Shown: positions 23,263 through 32,356 of the stretch, piece after piece
How the letters are laid out: each line of letters opens with the position of its first letter
How positions within the stretch are numbered: position 1 is the first letter of the stretch
Source of the DNA: CAYXDO01 sp964463485
GTDB taxonomy: Bacteria; Myxococcota; Kuafuiibacteriia; Kuafuiibacteriales; Kuafuiibacteriaceae
Length of the DNA stretch: 36,799 bases
NCBI GenBank assembly: GCA_964463485.1
Contig: CAYXDO010000106.1
Coordinates: 1 to 36,799 of the forward strand
Reading direction: 5' to 3'
The notes under the pieces: generated by a model
The model's database searches: none
What the model was told of the DNA's origin: nothing
What the model saw: the letters and a program-made list of their open reading frames with translations, nothing else
Position numbers and translations under genes: made by a program

Positions 23263-25103
23263 GCCGGGAGACTAGTCGCTTGTCGGGCTGTACGCGAGCG
23301 GGAACGGACCTTTTCGAGGCGGAGGTCGCGGGCTCGGCGCAGTGCGTAAATCACGGCCAGCAAGCCCCACGCGAATGGGTCTGCGCGATTCGGTCTCTCG
23401 ATCGCGCAGCCGCACTCGCAGCCGTCCTCGGGCGGGGCCTCGCCGGGGCGGGCCGAATCCGTGATGGACCCGTCGGGCGCTCGCGAGCCCGAATCGCCCG
23501 CGCCGTCCGAGGCGTTCGCGTCGCCGATTGCGACATCGCGCGGGTCGGCATCGCGCGGGTCGGCATCGCGCGGGTCGACATCGCGCGGGTCGACGTCGCC
23601 GAGACCCGCGTCCAGCGAGGATGCGTCGATCGAGGCGTCTCCGGAATCGAACGCGGTTGCGGAGTCGGGTGACGGCGTGCCCGAGTCGCTCCCGGACCCG
23701 CCGGAGTCGCTTTCGAATCCCGTGTCTTGGACGTCGAGCTCCGCGACATCGGCGCTCGCCGCATCGAGGCTGACGCCCGCGTCCGGCGCTTCACAGGCTT
23801 CGCAGCAGACGCCGCTCACACACTGTCCGGAGGCGCACTCAGTGGGCAGGGAACAAGGACCGCCAGTGACGCCGAGCAGGTCGACGAGATAGGCTGCCCC
23901 CGGAGAGACGTTGACGTTGCCGCCAACGCCATCGGCGCCGAGCAACGCGCGATTGCCGCGCAGCGCCACGCTGTTCCCGAGGAAGTCATACTCATCGGGG
24001 TCGAAGGCTACGAGCCGATCCTCCAACTCCCATCCCGTCGAGGATCTTCGGAAGACGTAGGCCGACCCCGTGCTCGGCGGGCCCCATGAGTCTCGGGCGC
24101 CTGCAAGAATCCGGTCGGGACTCATCGCGAGCGAGAGTGCGAATCGGAGATTCGAGAAGCTCACCGAGCCCGTCAGCTTGGCGACCTCGGTCCAAATGCC
24201 GCCGGTTCGCTGAAAGACGTACGCAGACCCTGCCTGGTCGACTAGAAAGGGCTGACCCGAGGTGAAATTGTCCGCGTGGGGCGCGCCGACCACTACCGTG
24301 TCGCCGCTGATCGCCACGGCAGCTCCAAAGCGATCGCCAAAAGCGCTGTCGCTGCCTTTGAGCTCGGCCACCTGACTCCACGAGGCCCCTACTCTCTCGT
24401 ACACGAAGGCCGCACCGGTCTCGAGAGCTCCGCCGTGGTCGTGTCGGGGCGCTCCGAGCACGATGAGCTCCCCACTCACTGCAACAGAGTAGCCGAGCTC
24501 GTCGTTGAACCCTTGATCAGTCGCGAGCAACTGAGCCTGCTGGGACCAGGCTCCGTTCACGACTGTGTACGCGAACGCCGATCCTGCCCACCCGGCTCCC
24601 GTGTAGTGGGCGCCAACGACCAGCGTGTCAGCATCGACGGCAGCAACACTCCCAAAACCGCGGGCTTCGGGGCTCGGAGTCAGAACTTGTACGACCTGAA
24701 GAGACGAACCATCATCGTGATAAACGTAGACTGAGCCCGAGTCCGAGAGGGAACGATAGGTGCTCGGGTCCCCCACGAAGCCCCAACCTCCGCCGAGAGC
24801 GACGCCCCAACCGAAGTCAGTCCCTCCGGTCAGCTTCTGAGTCTGTTCCCAACCGTTCGGCGTCTCACGAAAGACGTAAGCCGCGCTGGCTCCGTGAGCC
24901 CCGATCAGCGCGGCGGGTCCGTCGATTCCGACCGAGAAGCCGAACCAACCGCCCGTAGCGAGGTCGTCGGCTTGGATCTTGTTCGAAACACTCGTGAGCA
25001 TCCCAGCGGTTTGTCCCACTCGGGCCGGGTCCGAACAACCCATCAGGAGGAGCGGGAGAATCGCGGAGCGTGCCATCGGGCGGGGCGTACTACGAGCTCC
25101 CAT
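23259..25103 (-). CDS. FG-GAP-like surface protein with MYXO-CTERM-like tail
   Basis: The 614-residue protein has a lipoprotein-type signal ending LLLMGC. About seven beta-propeller-type repeats follow to about 430 (GWFGFSVGIDGPAALIGAHG, LGYSVAVSGELIVLGAPRHD, FGAAVAISGDTVVVGAPHAD), which are integrin-alpha/FG-GAP-like. A Cys cluster (CSLPTECASGQCVSGVCCEA) and a long Asp/Ser-rich region come next, with four tandem DPRD-x repeats. The C-terminus is CECGCAIE, a hydrophobic helix (FAWGLLAVIYAL), then an Arg-rich tail. That resembles the Cys-helix-Arg MYXO-CTERM sorting signal, although the tail after the helix is longer than usual. The start could also be ATG 25076. Confidence 0.8.
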   Translation of the reverse strand: MGARSTPRPMARSAILPLLLMGCSDPARVGQTAGMLTSVSNKIQADDLATGGWFGFSVGIDGPAALIGAHGASAAYVFRETPNGWEQTQKLTGGTDFGWGVALGGGWGFVGDPSTYRSLSDSGSVYVYHDDGSSLQVVQVLTPSPEARGFGSVAAVDADTLVVGAHYTGAGWAGSAFAYTVVNGAWSQQAQLLATDQGFNDELGYSVAVSGELIVLGAPRHDHGGALETGAAFVYERVGASWSQVAELKGSDSAFGDRFGAAVAISGDTVVVGAPHADNFTSGQPFLVDQAGSAYVFQRTGGIWTEVAKLTGSVSFSNLRFALSLAMSPDRILAGARDSWGPPSTGSAYVFRRSSTGWELEDRLVAFDPDEYDFLGNSVALRGNRALLGADGVGGNVNVSPGAAYLVDLLGVTGGPCSLPTECASGQCVSGVCCEACEAPDAGVSLDAASADVAELDVQDTGFESDSGGSGSDSGTPSPDSATAFDSGDASIDASSLDAGLGDVDPRDVDPRDADPRDADPRDVAIGDANASDGAGDSGSRAPDGSITDSARPGEAPPEDGCECGCAIERPNRADPFAWGLLAVIYALRRARDLRLEKVRSRSRTARQATSLPA

Positions 25104-25335
25104 CGAGAAGCAAGACGTCGCAAAGCGAACCCGACACGGGTAAGCGTTCAGCGATGACCGTCAGCTCTCCACAGAACCAAGCACTGGCGCTCGCTGCACG
25201 AGTCGCCGCAATGATTGACCGCGCCGCGAGCTGAAGCAGGGGGTCGAACACATACCCTCCCGACCCATTGACTCGCCCAGTGGGACGCAGCAAGCTACGT
25301 TGGTGCAACGGGACTCTGGGCCTCGCAAGACTGGG
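25104..25335. other. Intergenic region upstream of the divergent RCC1 gene
   Basis: A minus-strand frame stays open across this stretch (for example YVFDPLLQLAARSIIAATRA) and ends at 25090, overlapping the start of the FG-GAP-like gene. It has no recognisable product, and its upstream part is only the 12-bp repeat translated. No clear promoter was identified for either divergent gene. Confidence 0.4.
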
Positions 25336-25443
25336 CCCAGACTCATGCCCAGACTCGTGCCCAGACTCGTGCCCAGACTCATGCCGCGACTCATACCCAT
25401 ACTCGAACACGGACTCTTGCCACAACCCATGCCCGGACTCGTG
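25336..25443. repeat. Nine tandem 12-bp repeats (cccagactcatg type)
   Basis: Units follow at exact 12-bp steps from 25336. The first four are cccagactc(a/g)tg, and later ones degenerate (ccgcgactcata, cccatactcgaa, cacggactcttg, ccacaacccatg, cccggactcgtg). Both candidate start codons of the RCC1 gene, ATG 25429 and GTG 25441, are the last bases of units 8 and 9, so the repeats occupy its leader. Confidence 0.9.
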
Positions 25444-27924
25444 ATTTTCCACTCTCCCGCCGTGCCCATTCTCGCGTTTCTCAGCGCCTGCGGGGATGCC
25501 GCGTCCGTCGTCGTGGCGCTCCCGACGCTCGCTCCCCATACTCGGTCGATCGTGGTCCTGGCGCGTACCGACGGAGAAATCGCAGGAGAGTCGATGGACG
25601 CGCCCGTAGAGGGATCGGTACGGCTGACCTTCGAACGTAGCTCCGACCGTATCGAGGTGTTCGCTCTGACCTACCCATTCTCCCTGGCCGCGCTCGGATT
25701 GAGCTCCGGCCCAATCCCAGGAACGGAATCGACGCGAGCGCTCCCCGTGGCCGAATCGATCTTTGCCTTGACGCCTGATGGCTCGAGCCCCCTCGACGCC
25801 ATTCCGTCGGAGCTGAGCGCAGTCAGGCTGAGCTCGCTGCCACATTCTGAGTCCCCTACCGGCCGAGTGACTTCTGCGGTCACCGGCCTTGGTTTTACGT
25901 GTATCGCGACAGAGTCGGGCTCCGTATTCTGCTCGGGAGACAACCGCGGTGGTACGCTCGGTCGCGAGGAGCCCGAGTACTCGGCGGAGCCGCTGCGTGT
26001 GCCGCTCGTTCCTCCCGTTCGTCACCTGTCCGCAGGCAACTCGTTCGTCTGCGCTCTCACTTACGAGGGCGAGGTCTGGTGCTGGGGCGGCAACTCATAC
26101 GGACAGCTGGGACGTCAAACCCTGAGGGGCCGCGAATCACGTCCCGAGGCCGTGACCGGTCTAGTCGATGTCGTCGCCGTCGAGGCCGGCAACGGGCACG
26201 CGTGCGCGACCCGGACCTCGGGCGCGTTGCTCTGCTGGGGCAACAACCGAAATCAGCAAGTCGCCGGGCCTGGACCCAACGAAATCGGGACCGCCACCCC
26301 CGTCCCCCTCGAGCTCCCGGTGATCGACACGTGCGCCGCCGCCGCTCATACCTGCGCGCTCCACCCGGACGGAACACTGAGCTGCTTTGGGTCCGGCCAA
26401 CTGGGCGCGGAAGCTCCTAATGAACGTGAGTTCGATCCACGTCGGGTGGCCGGCCTTCCTTCGGTCGAGCGAGTCGATTGCGCTGGCGCTCATACGTGTG
26501 TCCAAGGCGAAGGCGGCGCGTTTTGTTTCGGGTCCAACGCCGGCGGCGAGTTTTCGGGTCCAGACCGGATCGAATATCCAGAGCCCATCCCCGTCGAGCT
26601 CCTTCGCGGCACCGAGATCTTCGCCGGAGAGCGCGCGACCTGCAGCCGAGGCGCGATGGGCTTGGTCTGCGCCGGCGCCAGCATCGACGCGGCCTCCGAC
26701 CCGATCGCCTCGAGCTTGGAAGACCAAGTCGGGCCCGTGTCCGAGCTCTCCTTGGGACTTTTCCACGCCTGCGCCATTGCCGACGCTTCTCCCTGGTGCT
26801 GGGGACTCAACGGGCGCGGAGAGCTCGGCGTCGCATCCAATGCCGTCGCGACTGTCCCCGTCACGGTCCCCGGAGTCTCCGTCCAGACTTTGGCGCTAGG
26901 TCCGCTGGTGAGTTGCGCCACGAGCTCCAGCGCCACCTTTTGCTTCGGCAACCACTTCGGTTTGCTGGGCGGAGCCTCTGGATTGCTGTTCGAACCGACC
27001 CGGGTCGACCTCGGGATCTACTCATCCGTCTCCTTCGGATCTTCTTACGCCTGTGGGATCGATGACTCCGGCGGGGTCGCGTGCTGGGGTTCCAACGTCC
27101 ATGGAGAGCTCGGCGATCCAACGTGGCCGTCGTCTCCCCGTCCGACGGCGAAGGTCCCCGGAATCGCGGAAGCTCGACGAGTAGTCGCGGGCAGGAAGGC
27201 CGCGTGCGCGCTCCTGCACGACGGCTCGGTCTGGTGCTGGGGCTCGAACAAGAAAGGAACGCTCGGCGACGGCAGCGGTGAAGTCCGAGATCGCCCCGTC
27301 CGGGCCGCGCTCCCCGAGCCGATCGTCGATCTCGAGCTCGAGGCAGAGCACGCGTGCGCGCTCGGAGAGAGTCGCAGAGTGTATTGTTGGGGTGCCAACG
27401 ATAGCGCGGAGGCGCGCAGGCGCCAGAGCCCCTTCGAGGTCGCGCCCTTCGAGGTTTCGGGCGCGGCGGGCGCGATCGATGTCGCAGTTGGCGGCCACCA
27501 CTCGTGCGCGCGACTCGAAGGCGGCGTCTACTGCTGGGGCAACGGTTCGAAGGGCCAGACCGGAGCCGGCGTGGAGGACACGACGTTCGAACCGGTCCGG
27601 GTGCCCTTCGAGGGAGTCATCTCCGGGCTGGCTCTCGGGGACGACTTCACGTGCGGGCTCACGGCAAAGGGCAGCGTCTTCTGCTTTGGCGAGAACGACC
27701 TTGGACAGACCGGCACCGGGAGCGCCGAGGCGGTCGTCACCGCACCCACTCGCGTTCAGAATCTCCCAAGGATCCTCGTGATTGATGCAGGCAACGATCA
27801 CGCCTGCGCCATCGTCGAGGGCAACTCATTGACCTGCTGGGGCTCCGGCACACACGGACAGCTCGGGCAGGGCGACACGGGTGGGTTCTTCGATGCGCCG
27901 CGACCCTACCCGGTGCCCGAGTGA
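25429..27924 (+). CDS. RCC1-repeat double-propeller lipoprotein
   Basis: About 831 residues from ATG 25429 (827 from GTG 25441). A short signal peptide ends in the lipobox LSAC (PAVPILAFLSACGDA). After a 130-residue N-terminal domain come 14 RCC1-type repeats, each centred on C-W/F-G: VFCSG, VWCWGGNSYGQL, LLCWGNN, LSCFG, AFCFGSN, LVCAG (degenerate), PWCWGLNGRGEL, TFCFG, VACWGSN, VWCWGSN, VYCWGAN, VYCWGNG, VFCFGEN and LTCWGSGTHGQL. Fourteen fits two seven-bladed propellers. Most repeats also carry an upstream H-x-CA, giving two cysteines per blade that could pair. It is probably a displayed binding protein; the ligand is unknown. Confidence 0.88.
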   Translation: MPGLVIFHSPAVPILAFLSACGDAASVVVALPTLAPHTRSIVVLARTDGEIAGESMDAPVEGSVRLTFERSSDRIEVFALTYPFSLAALGLSSGPIPGTESTRALPVAESIFALTPDGSSPLDAIPSELSAVRLSSLPHSESPTGRVTSAVTGLGFTCIATESGSVFCSGDNRGGTLGREEPEYSAEPLRVPLVPPVRHLSAGNSFVCALTYEGEVWCWGGNSYGQLGRQTLRGRESRPEAVTGLVDVVAVEAGNGHACATRTSGALLCWGNNRNQQVAGPGPNEIGTATPVPLELPVIDTCAAAAHTCALHPDGTLSCFGSGQLGAEAPNEREFDPRRVAGLPSVERVDCAGAHTCVQGEGGAFCFGSNAGGEFSGPDRIEYPEPIPVELLRGTEIFAGERATCSRGAMGLVCAGASIDAASDPIASSLEDQVGPVSELSLGLFHACAIADASPWCWGLNGRGELGVASNAVATVPVTVPGVSVQTLALGPLVSCATSSSATFCFGNHFGLLGGASGLLFEPTRVDLGIYSSVSFGSSYACGIDDSGGVACWGSNVHGELGDPTWPSSPRPTAKVPGIAEARRVVAGRKAACALLHDGSVWCWGSNKKGTLGDGSGEVRDRPVRAALPEPIVDLELEAEHACALGESRRVYCWGANDSAEARRRQSPFEVAPFEVSGAAGAIDVAVGGHHSCARLEGGVYCWGNGSKGQTGAGVEDTTFEPVRVPFEGVISGLALGDDFTCGLTAKGSVFCFGENDLGQTGTGSAEAVVTAPTRVQNLPRILVIDAGNDHACAIVEGNSLTCWGSGTHGQLGQGDTGGFFDAPRPYPVPE

Positions 27925-28285
27925 GTGAGATCCGTTCCCGATCCCGACTGGTCCCGTGCCCGGCCGCTGAGCACGTCCTCAGAATCAGGAGCTCGCGACC
28001 ATGCCGAAATTTGCAGGGACCAGATCGTGATTCGGTCTCAAGTCACCCTCGCCGCGACCATCGACCATCGTTGCGTGGATGGGTACCAAGGTGCGCTCCT
28101 GGCTCAGACCATGCGCGAGGTTTCGCGAACCCAGCGATCTTGGACTCCGAGCCGACGTAGACCTGAGTACTCACGCGCGGCCCGTCAGGGCGGGCCCTCC
28201 AGCATGTGTCGCGACGGTCCGGGTCCGTCGAGGAGTTGCGGAGTTGCGGTCCTTCGGCGCGCGCTTCCGCGGATTTTGGCGTATC
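27925..28285. other. Intergenic region before the kinase genes
   Basis: About 360 bp with no recognisable gene. It contains a hairpin at 28179-28196 (ggcccg / cgggcc, 6-bp loop) without a T-run. The kinase frame extends upstream through most of it, but that part lacks family sequence. No ribosome site precedes ATG 28286, so the real start may be elsewhere in this stretch. Confidence 0.5.
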
Positions 28286-29914
28286 ATGCCGCGGTTGAGC
28301 GTGCTTGGCCAAGGCACCGACGCGCAGGCGGACGCGGTCGTGGGCTCGGTCGTCGAAGGCCGCTATCGCATCGTGGGCCTCCTAGGGGAAGGCGGCATGG
28401 GCAGGGTCTACAGGGCCGAACAGCTCCGGTTGAACCGCCCCGTGGCGATCAAGATCCTGAGCCCCAACACGCTCGGCAACGCCAACGCCGTATTGAGGTT
28501 CGAGCAGGAAGCCCAAATCATCGCTCAGCTCTCGCATCCCAACACGATCAAATTATTCGATTGCGGACGGCTCCAGGACGGCCGACTCTTCTTGGTGACC
28601 GAGCTCCTCGAGGGTCGACCCCTCTCGGACATACTCACCGGTCGGGCCTTGGGTGCAAAGCGCGTCCATCGGCTCCTGACTCAGGTGTGTGAGTCGCTGC
28701 GGGAAGCGCACGACCTAGGAATCATCCATCGAGACTTGAAGCCCGGAAACATCTTCGTGCAACAAATCGGCGGTGAAGAGGTCTTTCGTGTCCTCGATTT
28801 CGGTCTCGCTCGCGTCAAGGATCTACCGTCGCTGACGCTCCCCAATCAGGTCTTCGGGACACCCGGTTACATGCCTCCGGAGCAAGTGACGGGTGAGAGG
28901 ATCGACGCGCGGAGTGACATCTATTCGCTTGGGTGTGTAGGTTTCGAAGGACTTGCGGGGGAGCGCGTGTATCCGGTTCTCTCGGGGGAGAGCCCTTTTC
29001 AGTACGCGCTGCGCTGCGCATCGACCGCGCCCGTGCCGTTGCACCTTCGAAGCGCATGTACGGGCACGCCGCGCGAGATGCTCGAGGTGGTGACTCGGAT
29101 GGTGGAGCGAGACCCCGCCCAGCGTCCGCCATCGGTCCACGCGGTGCTCGACATGCTTGCTCGACTCGTCAGGAGCTCGTTCGACTTCGAGTCCCAGGCG
29201 ACCGAGCGAGGGCTCAGAAATCAACTCACCGAACGGATCACTCAACCTGACTTGCCTGCGGTCGCGCGTTCGGAGCCCCCGAGCATGAGGTTCGGCGAGG
29301 AAACCTCCACGGATCCCTACGCGCGCGCCAACGAGTTCGAGGGCCTCGCGGCTCTTACCGAGCGCGCCTCCGCGCCGACTTTCATTGGCGACGCCAGCTG
29401 GTCTGCCATGGCGCCCCCGCCCTTGAACTCGCGCGGAGACGAGGAGGCCGTGCCGGAGACAGTCATCGAACCCACCCGCGTTCGCTCCGACGTCGAGGTC
29501 CTCTCGCTCGGACCGGTGGTCTCGGTTCCCGCGCCCCGAGTCGTTGGCGAACCGATTGCGTCGCGCTCGGGAGAGCACGCCCTCCCCGACTCCGTTCGGC
29601 GCGTGCCGGTCAAGGAGAGGCAGAGGCAATCTCACGAACCGGCACGCCTCGACCCCAAGCATCCCGCCAATGCCGGGACTGCGGACGCCACGGACCAGAC
29701 GCGCGCAAGCGAAGCTCCATCTCCCGAACCACTCTCTCCTCCCGCCGAGCAAGGTCCGCCGTCGATCCGTCTCGATTGGACGGTCGCCAATATTCCCGCC
29801 GCCAAGGCCCCCCAAGAGCTCGGCAGGCCTACTGGCTCCGCGAAGCTACTCTGGGTTGGGATCTCGATCGGCTTGGTCGGGGCGATGCTCATATGGTACC
29901 TGAGGCACCTCTAG
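28286..29914 (+). CDS. Membrane-anchored Ser/Thr protein kinase (Hanks type)
   Basis: The 542-residue product has an N-terminal kinase domain (about 27-290). The glycine loop is GEGGMGRV (34-41), the catalytic Lys is VAIK (56), the catalytic loop HRDLKPGN (148-155), DFG is at 171-173, and the activation segment GTPGYMPPEQ at about 191-200; all key residues are intact. A Pro/Glu/Ser-rich linker of about 230 residues follows, then one membrane helix at the C-terminus (about 519-538, LLWVGISIGLVGAMLIWYL) with almost nothing beyond it. The kinase is therefore cytoplasmic with no periplasmic sensor of its own. The PEGA-like gene begins 2 bp after its stop, and a second kinase follows. Confidence 0.9.
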   Translation: MPRLSVLGQGTDAQADAVVGSVVEGRYRIVGLLGEGGMGRVYRAEQLRLNRPVAIKILSPNTLGNANAVLRFEQEAQIIAQLSHPNTIKLFDCGRLQDGRLFLVTELLEGRPLSDILTGRALGAKRVHRLLTQVCESLREAHDLGIIHRDLKPGNIFVQQIGGEEVFRVLDFGLARVKDLPSLTLPNQVFGTPGYMPPEQVTGERIDARSDIYSLGCVGFEGLAGERVYPVLSGESPFQYALRCASTAPVPLHLRSACTGTPREMLEVVTRMVERDPAQRPPSVHAVLDMLARLVRSSFDFESQATERGLRNQLTERITQPDLPAVARSEPPSMRFGEETSTDPYARANEFEGLAALTERASAPTFIGDASWSAMAPPPLNSRGDEEAVPETVIEPTRVRSDVEVLSLGPVVSVPAPRVVGEPIASRSGEHALPDSVRRVPVKERQRQSHEPARLDPKHPANAGTADATDQTRASEAPSPEPLSPPAEQGPPSIRLDWTVANIPAAKAPQELGRPTGSAKLLWVGISIGLVGAMLIWYLRHL

Positions 29915-29916
29915 TC

Positions 29917-30729
29917 ATGCACTCCGGCTCGCGAGCTCTCTGGATCGCATCGGTCGCGGCCTGCATCGCGTCCTACCCCGAGCAGAGCTCCGCGGACGCG
30001 CCCGAAGACGTGACTTCACTCGCACTCATTTTCCGAATTCACGGTTTCGATCCTGAGCTCACGAGCAGGCTCCTTGGCGTAGGCCTTCGTGTCGTGAGTT
30101 TCTTCCCCGCCGCCACAGTGGAGCAGGCGGACGAGGAGCTCGCCTCGCAGGCGAAGCAGTGCAGAAAGGGGACGGATTGCCTGGCCGATTTGCTCGCATC
30201 GCGCCGCCTGGACGGGTTCCTGATTTTGACAGTCGACAAGGACGCCGCGCTCGTAAGCGCGCAGCTCCGGATGGCTCGCGAAGCGCAAGCCGAACCGAGC
30301 CTCGCGGACATGACTGCCGCTCCAGAGCAAGCCATCGAGCAGGTCTTGAGGGATGCGCTGGGTCGGGCAGGATTCACTGCTGGCGGGAGACTGACTTTCG
30401 AGTTCATCCCGCCGGACGCTGAGCTCCAGGTCCTCTCGTCGAACGGGCGAGTGGCTTCGCGCGAAAGATCGAGCGTGCTCCAGCCTGGTCACTATTCGGT
30501 CGAGGTCGAACACGATGGGTACGACGCCGAAGAGGTCGAGGTCTTGGTCGAGCCGTTTCGCGAGACGCACTTTTTCGTCAAGCTCGACTCATCGCCGCCG
30601 TTCGTCCTCCGTCCTTGGTTTCTCGTGGGGGCCGGCGTCATCGCAGTGGTCGCCGTGGGAGCTTACTGGGCCACTTCCTCGGCCTCGGTCCGCTTCTCGT
30701 ATTCTCCGACTGGATCCGGTCTTGAGTGA
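29917..30729 (+). CDS. Exported PEGA-like protein with C-terminal anchor
   Basis: The 270-residue protein has a signal peptide (about 1-27) and an alpha/beta domain (about 30-160; LALIFRIHGFDPELTSRLLG, CRKGTDCLADLLASRRLDGF) resembling the N-terminal domain of Myxococcota PEGA proteins. A PEGA-like beta domain follows (about 165-230; GRLTFEFIPPDAELQVLSSN, LQPGHYSVEVEHDGYDAEEV). The membrane helix at about 237-256 (WFLVGAGVIAVVAVGAYW) leaves the rest in the periplasm. It lies between two kinase genes, 2 bp after the first and overlapping the second by 8 bp, and may supply the periplasmic sensing part. ATG 29917 is the only sensible start. Confidence 0.75.
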   Translation: MHSGSRALWIASVAACIASYPEQSSADAPEDVTSLALIFRIHGFDPELTSRLLGVGLRVVSFFPAATVEQADEELASQAKQCRKGTDCLADLLASRRLDGFLILTVDKDAALVSAQLRMAREAQAEPSLADMTAAPEQAIEQVLRDALGRAGFTAGGRLTFEFIPPDAELQVLSSNGRVASRERSSVLQPGHYSVEVEHDGYDAEEVEVLVEPFRETHFFVKLDSSPPFVLRPWFLVGAGVIAVVAVGAYWATSSASVRFSYSPTGSGLE

Positions 30730-32347
30730 CCGCGGGTCGCGGAGGCTCGCGCCCGAGCCTTTTGGTGAGTATTGGCTCCTGAGCCGAATTGCCCGAGGTG
30801 GATCCGCGGAGGTCTACCTCGCCCGCCCTTTCAAGAACTCCTCCCTGCCCCCGCTTCCGGAGATCCTGGTCGTCAAGCGGCTTCGCGAAGAGCTGCTGGC
30901 CGACGAGGACGCCCAGCGCCGTTTTCGTCAAGAAGCCGAGATCATGACTCGAATCGACTCTCCCTGGATCGCGCGCGTCTTCGACGTCGGCACCGTGGGC
31001 AGGGTCCCCTATCTGTCGATGGAATATGTTCATGGCTGGACCTTGGCCGAGATCATCGAGGTCCTCAGCAAAGCGAACGCTCCCTTGCCAACCCAATGGT
31101 GCGGCGCGCTCGTCACCGACCTCCTCGAAGGCCTCTCCGCTCTTCATGGTGCGAAGAGCGCAGATGGATCGTCGCTGAACTTGATCCACCGCGACGTGAA
31201 TCCGAAGAACATCATCCTCGGGCACGACGGTCGAGCGACGCTCATCGATCTCGGTCTTGGGAAGGTCGCCAACCGCGCGTGGAAGACTCAGACTGGTGCC
31301 GTCATGGGGACGCTCGGTTACTTATCACCGGAACAGGCTCTCGGCGCGACCTTGGACCTTCGCGCAGATCTGTACTGCGCGGGGATCGTTGCGTTCGAGC
31401 TCGTAACTCTGATGCCCCTCATTCAACGGGGACCGGTCCCGGAGATGTTGGGCGCGTCGGCCTCGCCGATCGTCGTAGCACCTTCGGCCATGCGATCGAC
31501 GGTGAGTCCGGCTCTGGACCAAGTGATCTTGAAGGCACTCAGCCCAGCGCCCGAGGACCGATTCGGAACCGCCTCGGAGATGGCCGAGGCGTGGCGAAGA
31601 GTCGAGCTCCCACTTCAGGACCGATCTGCCATCACGATCCGCCTTCGAACCGTCTGCCCGCTTCGGGACTTGGCACCTTTGCTCGCGATCGTGACGCCGT
31701 CGGAGGACTTCCAGCCCCGCGAACCGACGATCACGATAGCGAGATCGGCGGTCTCTTCACTTCACGCGGCCCGGCCGAGGATGTGGTCGGGCAAATCGGT
31801 TCTCTTGGCCGGAGTAGGGATCGGGCTCGCCGCCGGCACTCTGCTATCCTTCGCGTTTCCAACGCCGAGGTCCGAGTTAGAACCGCCGGGAGAGTTGGCG
31901 GCTGAGCCCGCGGCTGCTACCTCCTCCCGGTCGAATTCACCCGAGCCACCCGCGAAGCCGGAGGTTCGGCCCCAGCCGAAAGCGAAGCTCGATGGGGCCA
32001 GGCACGGCAAGAAGTCGGGCCCTTTGCGGAAGTCTGAAACCACTCGCATGGCCGAATCGGTGTCGAAGCAGTCAGCTATCGACGCGGAGACTCCGATTCC
32101 GAAAGAGCCGAGCCCGCCAGGGACTCGAACTCGAGGAGGCAGCCTTGACGAGCGATCGGCAAGCGCGGAAGCGCTCACAGGACGAGCACTAGCGCTCATT
32201 CAAAGGCTCACCGCGCTCCGGCGCAAATCGGGGGAGAGTGAGGAGCTCCGTCGTCTGACCGTCGAGTTGCTCGAGCAGCGAAGCGATCCGAGCGAGGCGG
32301 AGCTCGATCGGCTCGAGCGTGAGATCTCTTCGTTCGAGCACAGGTGA
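30722..32347 (+). CDS. Second membrane-anchored Ser/Thr protein kinase
   Basis: The 541-residue product starts at TTG 30722, overlapping the PEGA-like gene by 8 bp. No in-frame ATG suits the kinase start. The kinase domain has the loop IARGGSAEVYLA (about 23-34), catalytic Lys52 (LVVKRL), HRDVNPKN (156-163), DLG in place of DFG (176-178), and GTLGYLSPEQ (196-205). An insert of about ten residues (AKSADGSSLN) precedes the catalytic loop. A membrane helix follows at about 362-380, then a charged Lys/Pro/Glu tail ending in a helical stretch (about 485-540; LIQRLTALRRKSGESEEL). Its stop is 9 bp from the stop of the convergent lipoprotein gene. Confidence 0.88.
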   Translation: MSDRGSRRLAPEPFGEYWLLSRIARGGSAEVYLARPFKNSSLPPLPEILVVKRLREELLADEDAQRRFRQEAEIMTRIDSPWIARVFDVGTVGRVPYLSMEYVHGWTLAEIIEVLSKANAPLPTQWCGALVTDLLEGLSALHGAKSADGSSLNLIHRDVNPKNIILGHDGRATLIDLGLGKVANRAWKTQTGAVMGTLGYLSPEQALGATLDLRADLYCAGIVAFELVTLMPLIQRGPVPEMLGASASPIVVAPSAMRSTVSPALDQVILKALSPAPEDRFGTASEMAEAWRRVELPLQDRSAITIRLRTVCPLRDLAPLLAIVTPSEDFQPREPTITIARSAVSSLHAARPRMWSGKSVLLAGVGIGLAAGTLLSFAFPTPRSELEPPGELAAEPAAATSSRSNSPEPPAKPEVRPQPKAKLDGARHGKKSGPLRKSETTRMAESVSKQSAIDAETPIPKEPSPPGTRTRGGSLDERSASAEALTGRALALIQRLTALRRKSGESEELRRLTVELLEQRSDPSEAELDRLEREISSFEHR

Positions 32348-32356
32348 GCCGCGACG

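Noticed and set aside
25336..25443. 12-bp repeats as a CRISPR array
   Set aside because: The units are directly adjacent with no spacers, and no cas gene is present. The same applies to the other tandem repeats in the window.
25090..26025. 311-codon minus-strand open frame with HESG repeats
   Set aside because: The repeats are the translated 12-bp minisatellite, and most of the rest is antisense to the RCC1 protein. The last 60 codons look more coding-like but have no recognisable family.
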